Origin: Shewanella electrodiphila
GTDB lineage: Bacteria > Pseudomonadota > Gammaproteobacteria > Enterobacterales > Shewanellaceae
Length of the DNA stretch: 64,000 nucleotides
Reading direction: 5' to 3'
Assembly (NCBI RefSeq): GCF_023283985.1
Contig: NZ_JAKIKU010000003.1
Location: 456,544 to 520,543, forward strand
Position numbers and translations under genes: made by a program. Positions 8,923-17,642 of this stretch are shown here, piece by piece. The notes under the pieces are model-generated. The model was not told the origin of the DNA, did not search any database, and worked only from the letters and a program-made list of their open reading frames with translations. How positions within the stretch are numbered: position 1 is the stretch's first letter; each line of letters begins with the position of its first letter.

Positions 8923-9552
8923 TTACGCTTCTTTGTTCACCGCAGGAGCATTCGCACCAAATTGATGCATTTTCTTTGCCTCAAGTTGTTGCGCTGCAAT
9001 AATGACTTGTTGTGCCATGTCAGCCAAACTGATGCTTTTACTCATTGCCTGTTTCTGAATTAATTCATGTGCTTGAGACTCAGAAAGTCCTTGTGTTTGT
9101 AAAAGTGACTTTGCTTTAGATAATTGCTTTAATCCAGTGCATTGCGCATCAAGCAGTTTGACTTTCTCCAGCATATTAGAGGCACTGTTAAAACGAATTT
9201 TAGCGAGGCCAACTAAAGAGTTTAATCGCTTTGGGGTCATTTTTTCTGGCACAAAAGTGACTCGACCACATTTCAGTAAATTCTCGAGATGCGTTTCATC
9301 CCAAGAGTATGCATTGACAATGATCGGCAACGCAGTACTTGCCAGTAGTCGTTCAATAAACACTTGCTGTAATGGTTGTAATGCCTCAGTGAAAAAAACC
9401 AAACATAAACCATTACCCTTCAAGGCTTGGCGCTCTAATTGACTCAATGATGTCATCTCGATACAAGGCTCTTCACTGCTCAGTTCAGACATGCAATCAA
9501 TAAACAAATCTTCGTTTTTAAACGAAGGATCACGATAAACTAAATTAACCAT
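8923..9552 (-). CDS. ANTAR-domain antitermination regulator (NasT/NasR type)
   Basis: A 209-residue protein. Residues about 130-190 form a three-helix ANTAR RNA-binding domain (KLLDAQCTGLKQLSKAKSLL, then GLSESQAHELIQKQAM, then LADMAQQVI), with the conserved Ala and hydrophobic spacing. The N-terminal part resembles a pseudo-receiver (LVYRDPSFKNEDLF, LCLVFFTEALQPLQQV, IIVNAY) but no receiver phospho-acceptor Asp pattern is obvious, as in NasT-like pseudo-receivers controlled by a partner protein. It ends 323 bases before nirB, whose leader carries a terminator, so it is the likely antiterminator for nirBD. No NasS-like nitrate sensor partner is present in the window. It follows the ybiB-like gene by 59 bases and is probably the last gene of the nasA unit. 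Confidence 0.85.
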   Translation of the reverse strand: MVNLVYRDPSFKNEDLFIDCMSELSSEEPCIEMTSLSQLERQALKGNGLCLVFFTEALQPLQQVFIERLLASTALPIIVNAYSWDETHLENLLKCGRVTFVPEKMTPKRLNSLVGLAKIRFNSASNMLEKVKLLDAQCTGLKQLSKAKSLLQTQGLSESQAHELIQKQAMSKSISLADMAQQVIIAAQQLEAKKMHQFGANAPAVNKEA

Positions 9553-9611
9553 GGGCTAGCTCCTAACTTTCTGGTTAAACAACAAATTTGATAACGTTAA
9601 GTTCAGTTGCT

Positions 9612-10802
9612 TCATGTTCTTTGTTCACAAAAATTTGCATTAGCATTGAACGAGAACATAAACATTTCATCAGGCTGACTGAATGTATTTTTCAAAGAGT
9701 TACTATTGTTACGAAGCAGCCAATCTTTGTTCGCTCTTTTTATCGATTTATCAATAGTTAATGAAGGCGACAATAAGACATAAACCAATGCCATAGTTGC
9801 AGTTATACTGCTGATTGCTTGCTGTAACTGTAAGTCAGTCAAATCAGTTTCTTCAATGTCAGAACCGCGCCATAGTTGTGCAAGTAAGTAAGCAGGTAAA
9901 TCAGACTGACCGACTTTTGCACCAACAAAAGCTTCGAGTTGAGTGGGTAATTCAAACTGAGTGCTTTGAGGTAAAAATGTTGAACCTTTAGCACTAAAAC
10001 GAAGCATGCTCACTTGAGTCGCTACTCGAGGATTTATTTCGGTTTCACCCTGCAAGCCTTTAAAAATCGCAATACTCGGTGGTTTACCTACTGCGCTAGG
10101 CAAGTGATATTCAGCCAATAATGATGCTACTTGTTGGTGCTGTTTATCTAAACCTGGATGAAAATAACTGCGTAAACTGAACGGCGAATTGGTTGGATTG
10201 ATGCAGCGCACTGACATCTGGATCAAGCTGCGTAAACCTAATTCTTGATGCAAACGGCGACAATCATTTAATACCGGAACAATATCTGCTGAGTTAACGT
10301 ATATGATCCCTGAACTAGCAAGATTGACTTTCGCTTGTTCGGCGGTAAAACAACGCGGGATATCTAATGCAGAAATAAATCCTTCAACATGTCGTCGGTG
10401 AGGCAATGATTGACTATCACCGTGTAAAATAATGGTTTGACCGTTTTTGGCTAAGGTTTTAGCCGCTAACAATAACCAAGGTAATTGCTCTCTTTTACCA
10501 GCATAAACGGGCCAGTCAATATCGGCCTTAATCGATTGCCATTCTGTGGGAACTAACTTTTTAAGTCCGCAAGCGACGCCCGCTAATTCTTCAATTGATT
10601 CACCACGAACCCGCATTAACATCATCGCTGCAGCCATTTGACTGTTTGAAACATCGCCTTTAGCAAATGCGGTTATCAGATGAGAAGCTTCAGCAAAATT
10701 TAAGCTGCGACTACCTTTGATGCCTTTACCCAATGTTTTAACTAATTTACGATGGTCAAAATCTTCAGATTCGAGCATTGCCTGTGTGTGTTGTTCAACC
10801 AT
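9612..10802 (-). CDS. YbiB/TrpD2-like glycosyltransferase-fold protein of the nitrate operon
   Basis: The frame is open further upstream, but the ATG of MVEQHTQAMLESED is chosen because it overlaps the cobA stop by eight bases; this gives 396 residues. The N-terminal helical domain (LNFAEASHLITAFAKGDVSNSQMAAAMMLMRVRGESIEELAG) and the following fold match anthranilate phosphoribosyltransferase-like proteins, specifically the YbiB/TrpD2 branch, which binds nucleic acid rather than making tryptophan. The glycine-rich PRPP motif of true TrpD is replaced by YAGKREQLPWLLLAAKTL, supporting that assignment. Its role in nitrate assimilation is unknown; placement between cobA and the ANTAR regulator makes a regulatory or RNA/DNA-binding role conceivable. 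Confidence 0.75.
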   Translation of the reverse strand: MVEQHTQAMLESEDFDHRKLVKTLGKGIKGSRSLNFAEASHLITAFAKGDVSNSQMAAAMMLMRVRGESIEELAGVACGLKKLVPTEWQSIKADIDWPVYAGKREQLPWLLLAAKTLAKNGQTIILHGDSQSLPHRRHVEGFISALDIPRCFTAEQAKVNLASSGIIYVNSADIVPVLNDCRRLHQELGLRSLIQMSVRCINPTNSPFSLRSYFHPGLDKQHQQVASLLAEYHLPSAVGKPPSIAIFKGLQGETEINPRVATQVSMLRFSAKGSTFLPQSTQFELPTQLEAFVGAKVGQSDLPAYLLAQLWRGSDIEETDLTDLQLQQAISSITATMALVYVLLSPSLTIDKSIKRANKDWLLRNNSNSLKNTFSQPDEMFMFSFNANANFCEQRT

Positions 10803-11688
10803 TAACAACCTCTGCCATGTCATAACGGCCAAATGCATCTGCACTACGATCAATATTATCAAGTAATTCAGTCAGCTCTTGCCCTACTGCAACCACTTCA
10901 CCAATAATAATTAACGTCGGGCCACTGTCTTTAATTAAACTGGCTTTGTCAGCCATATTACTCACGGTTGCAAACGTGACTAACTGATTAGGTCTGCCAC
11001 CATTGGTAACAAACGCAACAGGTAATTCAGCTGGTGCATCGACGGCCATTAAGCCTTGCGAAATTGCAGTAGCTTGCTCTTTTCCCATATAAAATACGAG
11101 GGTCGATTCCGCAGCAAGTAATGCTTTCCACTGTGTGGGGGCTTGATGATTGCCTTCACTGATAAAACGAGTTCCTGTCACCAAAGTAACCGAGCGTGCT
11201 GTACCACGATAGGTTAATGGTATGCCAGTTGTTGATGCGCAACCTAAAGCCGCTGTTACCCCTGGAGTGAATCGACTGACAATGCTTTTTTTAGCAAGAT
11301 ATAACGACTCTTCAGCGCCGCGGCCAAAAATGTGTGGGTCGCCACCTTTTAAACGCACAACTTTTAATCCTTGCAGCGCAAGTTTTGCAAGTAAGGCATT
11401 AATATCATCCTGCTTGTAGCTAGGTTGGCCACAACGCTTTCCAACAAAGTGACGTTGGCAATCTGGTGACACTAAAGAAAGGATATCGCTACTGACTAAG
11501 CTGTCATAAACCAAAGCTTCAGCTTGCGATACAATACGCGCGGCTTTAATGGTCATGAGATCTAACTGACCACAGCCTGCGCCTACAATTTCGACTTCGC
11601 CAGCGCCTAAGGTGTTAGCACTCGATTCGTTAACAGAAGTGATAGCTTGGTTAAAATTCACTAACTGATTAAATGAATGGCTCATCAC
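10795..11688 (-). CDS. cobA: Uroporphyrinogen-III C-methyltransferase (SUMT)
   Basis: This 297-residue enzyme methylates uroporphyrinogen III twice to precorrin-2, the precursor of the sirohaem used by NirB. Visible family motifs are VRLKGGDPHIFGRGAEE, YDSLVS, GVTAALGCASTTGIPLT and TLIIIGEVV. The usual N-terminal loop GAGPGDPELLT is changed to GAGCGQLDLMT, an unusual substitution in an otherwise standard protein. Its start overlaps the nasA stop (ATGA), and its stop overlaps the ybiB-like start, so it is tightly coupled within the operon. The second Met, MSHSF, is an equally possible start. Confidence 0.93.
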   Translation of the reverse strand: MMSHSFNQLVNFNQAITSVNESSANTLGAGEVEIVGAGCGQLDLMTIKAARIVSQAEALVYDSLVSSDILSLVSPDCQRHFVGKRCGQPSYKQDDINALLAKLALQGLKVVRLKGGDPHIFGRGAEESLYLAKKSIVSRFTPGVTAALGCASTTGIPLTYRGTARSVTLVTGTRFISEGNHQAPTQWKALLAAESTLVFYMGKEQATAISQGLMAVDAPAELPVAFVTNGGRPNQLVTFATVSNMADKASLIKDSGPTLIIIGEVVAVGQELTELLDNIDRSADAFGRYDMAEVVNG

Positions 11689-14534
11689 GCCACCTCCTCT
11701 TGTGTTGATTTACGTTGCTTTTGTTTGCCGTCAGTATCTTGATTGCTCAGCGCTGCAGTTTCTAAACCCATATCTTCAAGGCCAATCAACCAAATATCAC
11801 TGGCACATTGCACAACTTCACTGTGGCAACTTCCGCACTGCTTACCGCAGCCAAGTGCAGATTGAGTCTCATTAAGCGCCGTATCAAAATCATCTTGGTT
11901 AATCGTTGCATTAACTTCTGAGCTGCGTTTACTGAACACCATATTGTCGAGCTTTTGCAGCATTGCATCTTGAATCTTTGCTTCAGTTACACCTGTACAA
12001 GCGCAAATTAATGGGCTGTTACCTGCTCTAATTAACTGATGTAACTGCTGCATTAATCCTGTATCCACTTCTTTGCCAATTAACAAATGCAAGGGTTCTA
12101 ATGCCACCTCAACTTGGGTTTTACTTAATAATTTAAGTGATACCAGCAGGCCTTTATTGATGTTGCATTGAACATGAATAAGTTGCTGGCTAATTAAGCT
12201 AACCGTCCACTTTAGTGAATACGCAGTTGATTGGAATGCAAAACCTTGTTCAGCATCAGCAAACGCAATGTGGTAACACTCCCCAGTTGAAAGCGTATGC
12301 TGAACATTCCAACATGCACCTTTAAACGCTGGGTCATGCTCACCAAAAATAACCCCCTGTAAAGCTGTTTCAACTTTTGATATAGAGACGGTTTGACATT
12401 TAAATGCGGGTTGCTTTGAAACAGGATCGTAAGCACTGGATAATGCTTGATTCACGCCTAGGCCAATTGAAAACTGTGAAGACCAATGCATTGGCATAAA
12501 GGCGATTTCAGGTGCTTGGTTATCATCAGTTACTACCCTTGCTGAAGCATGTTTATTGCTGTCATTAAAACTGATTAAGTCACCTTCAGATAAGTTAAGC
12601 TCTTGAAGTTTAACTGGATGTATTGCAATGAATGGCTCAGGAATGCTGGCGCGTAAACTGGCTATATGCCCCGTACGAGTCATGGTATGCCATTGGTCAC
12701 GGCTACGACCACTATTCAGTTTAACCTGATGTTTACTGACAATTTCTGTGGATTGGCTGTCATTGGTAGCGATAAATTGTGCTTTATTGCTGGCGGTTGA
12801 AAACGTCCCAGTTTGAAAGACCCTTTGATTGGATTGCCCAAGCTGTGATGGCGTTGATATAGGCCATTGGGTTGGCAATAATGCATCATACTGCGCATCG
12901 GTTAATTCGCTCATGCCTGTTAAATCAAATTGTTTTTCAGGAAAGCGAGCTTTGACTGTTTTTGATAATTGCGAAAATTCTTTAAATACAGCAGCACTAT
13001 TGCTAAATTTAAATGCGCATTCAAAACCCATTAATTTACCGACTTCAGCCAATGCCCACCAATCTGCTTTGGCTTCTCCTTTAGCTGGAATAAAGCCGCG
13101 CTGACGAGTAATCGTTCGTTCACTATTGGTGACTGTGCCACATTTTTCTGACCAACCTAACGCAGGAAGTAAAATATCAGCTTCCTTAGCCGTTGCAGCA
13201 TCTTGCGTAATGTCAGACACCACCACAAAAGGACAAGTATCAAAAGCTTGTTTGATTTTTGCAGTATTAGGTAAAGATACTAATGGGTTTGTTCCCATAA
13301 CCCATACCGCTTTAATTTTACCCTCTGCCATCGCATCAAAAAGCTCAACAGCGGTTAAGCCCTTTTCTGTTGCAATCACACTTTTGGTATTATTTACCTG
13401 CCAAAAGTCTGCGAGTAATTCACGTTCTGGAGCTGAAAAGCCCATATGACAAGCAAGTTGTGTGGCTAACCCGCCAACCTCACGTCCGCCCATTGCATTA
13501 GGTTGACCTGTGAGCGAAAAGAAACCACTGCCGGGCTGGCCAATATGACCCAATGCCAAATGACAGTTAATCATCGCATTGGTGGTATCTGTTCCTGAAA
13601 GTGTTTGGTTAACTCCCTGACAGCTCGCTGTCATCACTTTATCGTTGCCAATAAAGAGTTGGTAAAAATAAATAAGCTCACTACTTGTAAGGCCTAACTC
13701 TGTAGCAAGGCTGTCAATGTCATAACTGAGTTTGTCTTTTGACAAGTGCGCAAGAAGCTCATCAAACCCTTGTGTGTGGGCTTCGACATAATTTGAATCT
13801 GTCGCATCGTTATCCACGATAAATTGCAATAAACCATTGAACAATTTGCAGTCTACACCTGGCGTAATTTGGAGGTGTAAATCAGCTTGGCTAGAGGTGG
13901 CTGTTTTCGCGGGATCGATAACCACAATTTTAGTGCCCCGTTGTTCGCGGGCTTTTATCATGCGTTGAAATAATACAGGATGAGTCCACGCACTATTAGC
14001 GCCAACTAACACAATCACATCGGCTAACTCAAAATCTTCATAACACCCTGGCACAACATCTTCGCCAAATGCACGCATGTGGCCACTCACAGCAGAAGAC
14101 ATACATAAACGGGAGTTAGTATCCACGTTTGCAGTTCCAATAAATCCTTTAGCGAGTTTATTGGCAACATAATAATCTTCAGTGAGTAGTTGTCCTGACA
14201 GATAAAATGCGACCGAATCAGGTCCGTGCTCAGCAATGGTTTGCGTAAATGTTTCAGCAATTGTGCTTAACGCTGAATCCCAGGAAGTCGGTTTACCCGA
14301 TTTAAGTTTTGGGTAACGTAAAGTATTAGGTTGAACCAAGCTTTCAAGAAGGCGTTCGCCTTTAGCACAAAGCTGACCTTTATTGGCAGGGTGAGCTTGA
14401 TCGCCAAATAGTTCATCAACAGATTTTTGCGCCTCAGCAGCAGGTAAACCCATTTTATGCGAGCCTGAATTTAAAGAAACAGTAACGCCACAGCCTACTC
14501 CACAATAAGCACAACTCGATTGGATATTAGACAT
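11685..14534 (-). CDS. nasA: Assimilatory nitrate reductase catalytic subunit
   Basis: Reduces nitrate to nitrite in the cytoplasm with Mo-bis-MGD. The N-terminus has the [4Fe-4S] ligands CAYCGVGC and QLCAKGE, followed by molybdopterin oxidoreductase motifs (YLSGQLLTEDYYVANKL, SRLCMSSAV, with Cys as the expected Mo ligand, and GHIGQPGSGFFSLTGQPNAMGG). The C-terminal part has the molydopterin dinucleotide-binding domain and then a BFD-type [2Fe-2S] domain (CACTGVTEAKI and GCGKQCGSCHSE) as in Klebsiella NasA. The longest frame begins at a TTG, but the ATG of MSNIQSSC has AAAGGGAAG at the right distance, giving 949 residues, so that start is used. It heads the unit nasA-cobA-ybiB-ANTAR and has a strong sigma-54 promoter 40 bases upstream. 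Confidence 0.95.
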   Translation of the reverse strand: MSNIQSSCAYCGVGCGVTVSLNSGSHKMGLPAAEAQKSVDELFGDQAHPANKGQLCAKGERLLESLVQPNTLRYPKLKSGKPTSWDSALSTIAETFTQTIAEHGPDSVAFYLSGQLLTEDYYVANKLAKGFIGTANVDTNSRLCMSSAVSGHMRAFGEDVVPGCYEDFELADVIVLVGANSAWTHPVLFQRMIKAREQRGTKIVVIDPAKTATSSQADLHLQITPGVDCKLFNGLLQFIVDNDATDSNYVEAHTQGFDELLAHLSKDKLSYDIDSLATELGLTSSELIYFYQLFIGNDKVMTASCQGVNQTLSGTDTTNAMINCHLALGHIGQPGSGFFSLTGQPNAMGGREVGGLATQLACHMGFSAPERELLADFWQVNNTKSVIATEKGLTAVELFDAMAEGKIKAVWVMGTNPLVSLPNTAKIKQAFDTCPFVVVSDITQDAATAKEADILLPALGWSEKCGTVTNSERTITRQRGFIPAKGEAKADWWALAEVGKLMGFECAFKFSNSAAVFKEFSQLSKTVKARFPEKQFDLTGMSELTDAQYDALLPTQWPISTPSQLGQSNQRVFQTGTFSTASNKAQFIATNDSQSTEIVSKHQVKLNSGRSRDQWHTMTRTGHIASLRASIPEPFIAIHPVKLQELNLSEGDLISFNDSNKHASARVVTDDNQAPEIAFMPMHWSSQFSIGLGVNQALSSAYDPVSKQPAFKCQTVSISKVETALQGVIFGEHDPAFKGACWNVQHTLSTGECYHIAFADAEQGFAFQSTAYSLKWTVSLISQQLIHVQCNINKGLLVSLKLLSKTQVEVALEPLHLLIGKEVDTGLMQQLHQLIRAGNSPLICACTGVTEAKIQDAMLQKLDNMVFSKRSSEVNATINQDDFDTALNETQSALGCGKQCGSCHSEVVQCASDIWLIGLEDMGLETAALSNQDTDGKQKQRKSTQEEVA

Positions 14535-14574
14535 GCAACTTCCCTTTACTGACAAAATGTTATGTCAATAACAT

Positions 14575-14590
14575 CGCAAAAGTTGTGCCA
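14575..14590 (-). promoter_or_regulatory. Sigma-54 promoter of the nasA operon
   Basis: The minus strand reads TGGCACAACTTTTGCG, an exact match to TGGCAC-N5-TTGC with GG and GC ten bases apart. Transcription should start near 14563, only about 30 bases before the nasA ATG, so unlike nirBD this unit has no room for an antitermination leader. Activation by NtrC is expected from the neighbouring dyads. Confidence 0.85.
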
Positions 14591-14653
14591 ATTACTAAGG
14601 TTATGATTTAACTGTGGTTTAACAAAAGGAAATCTAGGAAGTACCGAGAAGTG

Positions 14654-14691
14654 TGCAACTCAAGTGCATTATTTTGCACCAAACCTGCGCA
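14654..14691. promoter_or_regulatory. Cluster of NtrC-like dyads upstream of nasA
   Basis: Three overlapping dyads built from GTGCA/TGCAC occur: TGCAACTCAAGTGCA, GTGCATTATTTTGCAC (two perfect five-base arms six apart), and TGCACCAAACCTGCGCA, whose left arm equals the NtrC half-site TGCACCA and whose right arm matches at four of seven places. They lie about 90-130 bases upstream of the predicted start, the normal place for NtrC enhancers. The match is by eye against the consensus TGCACCA-N3-TGGTGCA. Confidence 0.6.
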
Positions 14692-14717
14692 AGCTATTGA
14701 AAACAAATGAATTTAAA

Positions 14718-14733
14718 TACCTCTTTAGGGGTA
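14718..14733. promoter_or_regulatory. Perfect NarL/NarP-type 7-2-7 palindrome
   Basis: TACCTCTTTAGGGGTA consists of two heptamers that both fit TACYYMT exactly, in inverted orientation with two bases between, the arrangement bound by NarP and NarL in enteric bacteria and by NarP in Shewanella. It is about 160 bases upstream of the nasA start. This would add nitrate/nitrite sensing to nitrogen control of the operon. It could alternatively serve the cytochrome gene cctA, but it lies downstream of that gene, so nasA is the likelier target. Confidence 0.65.
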
Positions 14734-14808
14734 GTTAAATTCATAGCATTAGTCATATCTAGAGCAAAAAACCTCATCACAATAACCAGCTTAAGATTAA
14801 TAGGCATA

Positions 14809-14837
14809 AAAAAACGCCAACATCTGTGGCGTTTTTT
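14809..14837. terminator. Bidirectional terminator after cctA
   Basis: AAAAAACGCCA and TGGCGTTTTTT form an 11-pair stem with a seven-base loop and T-runs on both strands. It ends the minus-strand cctA transcript and separates it from the nasA regulatory region. Confidence 0.85.
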
Positions 14838-14921
14838 ACACTATCTCGCATCGTTCTGTACAAGCGCTCTTATATAAGCAATATGTGTTTCCGATGTAAA
14901 ATAGCAGTCGATTCATCTCAT

Positions 14922-15257
14922 TTACTGAGCAGAACGTCCATCATCATGACAACTGTCACATGTTGGCACATCACCAACATTCATGTCATGAGGTGCGTGA
15001 CAATCGGCACACATTAACATTCCATCATGTGGTGCGTGATTATCATCCATTTCAGCAAGTGTTCCGTGACAGCTTTGGCATTGTTCAAACTCATACTCAC
15101 CATCAGCTGATGGTTCGCCGTCAGCATGACAGCTTTCACATCCACCCATTTCGGCGTGGAAATCTGCTAGATTTTCATCAGCAGCAAAAGCATTCGATGA
15201 CAATGTTAATACAGCAAGAGCTGCTGCAAACAATGCGACAAGAATTTTATTGCTCAC
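14922..15257 (-). CDS. cctA: Small periplasmic tetrahaem cytochrome c (STC/CctA)
   Basis: The mature protein has exactly four CXXCH haem sites (CESCH, CQSCH, CADCH, CDSCH) in about 85 residues, closely resembling Shewanella CctA, an abundant electron shuttle between inner-membrane quinol oxidases and outer-membrane or periplasmic reductases. The upstream ATG frame (MEGTIV) is rejected because GTG five codons later has GGAGGG at 15265-15270 as Shine-Dalgarno and yields the standard N-terminus M(V)[18 protein letters not shown] with signal cleavage at AFA-ADE. The result is 111 residues, near the usual family length. It is monocistronic, flanked by a terminator and by htpX in the same direction. 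Confidence 0.93.
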   Translation of the reverse strand: MSNKILVALFAAALAVLTLSSNAFAADENLADFHAEMGGCESCHADGEPSADGEYEFEQCQSCHGTLAEMDDNHAPHDGMLMCADCHAPHDMNVGDVPTCDSCHDDGRSAQ

Positions 15258-15500
15258 TATAGTACCCTCCATTTGTGATAATCGAGAAAGTAATCATCAA
15301 GTCACTTTTTCGATATCGGTTATCAGCACGACATTTATTTGCTCATTATAAACTTAGCTAACACTGGTTGATTTAGCAACAGCAAGCGCAACCACTTAAA
15401 CCTAACAACCAGCTCAACCCTTTAATATGCGTTACTTTATGTATCCGCAAGATTAAAGTGGTCATTATTCTACTCGTTCAAGCGCAAATTGAAAGCAATA

Positions 15501-15526
15501 AAAAAGGAGCCTTCAGGCTCCTTTTT
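15501..15526. terminator. Bidirectional terminator after htpX
   Basis: AAAAAGGAGCC and GGCTCCTTTTT form an 11-pair stem closed by the tetraloop TTCA, with T-runs on both strands. It lies 18 bases after the htpX stop. The rest of the 286-base gap to cctA holds the cctA promoter region, in which no named site was recognised. Confidence 0.88.
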
Positions 15527-15543
15527 TTAGATATATTAAGATA

Positions 15544-16407
15544 TTAACTGTTTTTAAGCGCGCTAATACGCTTATCTAATGGCGGATGGCTCATTAGAAA
15601 CTCAGCCATTGAACGTTTACCATTAATACCTAAGGCTGACATTTGTGCTGGCATAGCGCCTGCTTCTGGGCCTGTTTTTAAACGCTCTAATGCAGCAATC
15701 ATTTTATGCTTACCAGCTAGTTTTGCAGCGCCTTCATCTGCCTTAAATTCACGAATACGTGAGAAGTAAGCCACGATCATTGATGCTAAAATACCAAATA
15801 ACATGTCCATGACGAATACAACGGCCATATAAGCAAACATGCCTAGGCCTTCACCATCTTCACTGTTATTAGCAACAACGTTATTCACAATGCCAGCAAC
15901 CACACGTGCAGCAAAAATAACAAACGTGTTCACAACACCTTGAATTAGCGTCAGTGTCACCATGTCACCGTTAGCTACGTGGCTAACTTCATGAGCAAGT
16001 ACACCTTCGATCTCATCTTGAGACATACCGTAAAGTAAGCCTGAACTTACCGCGACTAATGCATTGTCTTTACTCGGGCCAGTAGCAAAAGCATTCATTT
16101 CCTGTGACTGGTAAATCGCCACTTCAGGCATTTTGATGCCAGCTTGCTCTGCTTGGCGAGCAACAGTTTCAACTAACCAGCGCTCAGTGTTATCACGTGG
16201 CGAAGTAATGACTTCACAACCCATGGTCTTTTTAGCCATCCATTTTGAAATAGCTAAACTGATGAATGCGCCGCCAAAACCGAACATCGCAGCAAAAATT
16301 AATAAACCGCTCATACTTGAAGTACTGACACCAAGTAGAGACATAACAATTGAAGCCACTAGCAAGATTGCTAAGTTAGTTCCAATCAATAACATAATAC
16401 GTAACAT
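15544..16407 (-). CDS. htpX: Membrane zinc metalloprotease HtpX
   Basis: A 287-residue inner-membrane M48 protease that degrades misfolded membrane proteins. The zinc motif HEVSH is present with a downstream Glu region ([13 protein letters not shown]), two N-terminal membrane helices ([26 protein letters not shown] and [19 protein letters not shown]) and two further hydrophobic stretches after the active site. The start is moved seven codons inward from the longest frame to the Met preceded by AGGAG, which gives the normal family N-terminus and length. In enterobacteria it is under Cpx control; no Cpx box was recognised here. Confidence 0.95.
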   Translation of the reverse strand: MLRIMLLIGTNLAILLVASIVMSLLGVSTSSMSGLLIFAAMFGFGGAFISLAISKWMAKKTMGCEVITSPRDNTERWLVETVARQAEQAGIKMPEVAIYQSQEMNAFATGPSKDNALVAVSSGLLYGMSQDEIEGVLAHEVSHVANGDMVTLTLIQGVVNTFVIFAARVVAGIVNNVVANNSEDGEGLGMFAYMAVVFVMDMLFGILASMIVAYFSRIREFKADEGAAKLAGKHKMIAALERLKTGPEAGAMPAQMSALGINGKRSMAEFLMSHPPLDKRISALKNS

Positions 16408-16800
16408 TACAACTCCTATCTGGCACACATGCCACTTTACACTTAAATAGCTTGAACCAATCAGTTCGCGTTAATCGCGGTACTGTTTACACTCTTTCGA
16501 ATTTCTTATTCAAACAATTGATGAACACTTAATGACATAATATGTCCTAAAAATCGTTTTTCAAGGGCAGGAAGTTAAAAATTGAAAATTAATTAACGAC
16601 GATATAGAAAAATATCACAGCAAACCTTACCTAACCTGAATGTGTCGCTTGTTTGCCGCAGAGTCTAGGTAGCTAGCATTAATCTAATCTTAAAATTTAC
16701 ACCTAAGTCATTAGTTAAGTTATGGAAAGCGATTAATCTTTGTTAATATCGATATATACAAGAATAAAAAGTTAATAATTAACCAGTTAAGGATTTTTAC
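16408..16800. other. Non-coding gap between htpX and pepE
   Basis: This 393-base AT-rich divergent gap should hold the promoters of both genes. The pepE Shine-Dalgarno (AAGGA, about eight bases before the ATG) is visible, and a TATATACAAGAAT-like AT-rich box lies about 45 bases upstream of it. No repeat, RNA gene or further reading frame is supported. Confidence 0.5.
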
Positions 16801-17511
16801 ATGGCTATGAATGCATTGATGTTAAGCAGTTCTCGTGAAGGCAATACCGATTATTTAGCCCATGCTATTGAGTACATCAAACCTTTGACAACTCATGCTA
16901 AAAAATGGGTCTTTATTCCCTATGCTGGCGTGAGTGTTAATTACGATCAATACCTTAGTATGGTCACAGAAGGCTTAGCTCCACTTAATATTAATGTGAG
17001 CAGCATTCATCAATACAGCGATCCTAAACAAGCCATAAAAGATGCTGATGGTATTTTAGTTGGTGGTGGTAATACTTTCCAATTATTAAACGAGCTATAC
17101 CGCTACGACCTTATCCATTTAATCAATGAGCAAGTCTCAAATGGTAAACCTTATATTGGTTGGAGCGCAGGATCTAACATTACCGGCTTAAGTATTCGCA
17201 CTACTAATGATATGCCGATTGTTGAACCAGCATCTTTTACTGGGCTTAAGTTATTGCCGTTCCAATTAAACCCTCATTACACTAATTACCAAGCCCCTGG
17301 TCATAATGGTGAAACGCGCGCACAGCGTTTACTCGAGTTCACTCTGGTTGACCCGATTACCCCAGTGATTGGCATTCAGGAAGGCACAGCCCTTTGGCGC
17401 CGTGGTGATACCTTAACGCTTGTGGGTGATAAAGAGGCATACTTATTTCACGGCAAGCAACAAGAAGTCGTTATTCCTGTTGGTAGTGATTTGAGCAGTT
17501 ACCTTGATTAA
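16801..17511 (+). CDS. pepE: Dipeptidase E (alpha-aspartyl dipeptidase, family S51)
   Basis: A 236-residue cytoplasmic serine peptidase cleaving Asp-Xaa dipeptides. The nucleophile elbow GWSAGSN carries the catalytic Ser near residue 121; [17 protein letters not shown] and [21 protein letters not shown] motifs are typical, including the His of the dyad/triad. Length equals that of Salmonella PepE (229-236). It is a single gene ended by a strong hairpin terminator. Confidence 0.95.
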   Translation: MAMNALMLSSSREGNTDYLAHAIEYIKPLTTHAKKWVFIPYAGVSVNYDQYLSMVTEGLAPLNINVSSIHQYSDPKQAIKDADGILVGGGNTFQLLNELYRYDLIHLINEQVSNGKPYIGWSAGSNITGLSIRTTNDMPIVEPASFTGLKLLPFQLNPHYTNYQAPGHNGETRAQRLLEFTLVDPITPVIGIQEGTALWRRGDTLTLVGDKEAYLFHGKQQEVVIPVGSDLSSYLD

Positions 17512-17576
17512 CATTAACAAGAATTGGAATAAAACAGTAACAAGTATCTGATTCAAAAAGCCTAATCTAATTAAGC

Positions 17577-17613
17577 AAAAAGCCTTAAACTCAGTAAGAG
17601 TTTAAGGCTTTTT
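17577..17613. terminator. Bidirectional terminator between pepE and the TonB receptor gene
   Basis: A perfect 16-pair stem (AAAAAGCCTTAAACTC with GAGTTTAAGGCTTTTT) and a five-base loop, with T-runs on both strands, serve both convergent genes. Confidence 0.92.
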
Positions 17614-17642
17614 CAATCAATAAACCGCAATAATTCTGCGTT

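Noticed and set aside
14535..14555. Longer nasA start at a TTG codon
   Set aside because: The internal ATG has AAAGGGAAG at a normal distance and gives the standard NasA N-terminus.
15258..15272. ATG start of the cytochrome gene (MEGTIV)
   Set aside because: That stretch is the ribosome site itself (GGAGGG) for the GTG start, which gives the usual CctA signal peptide.
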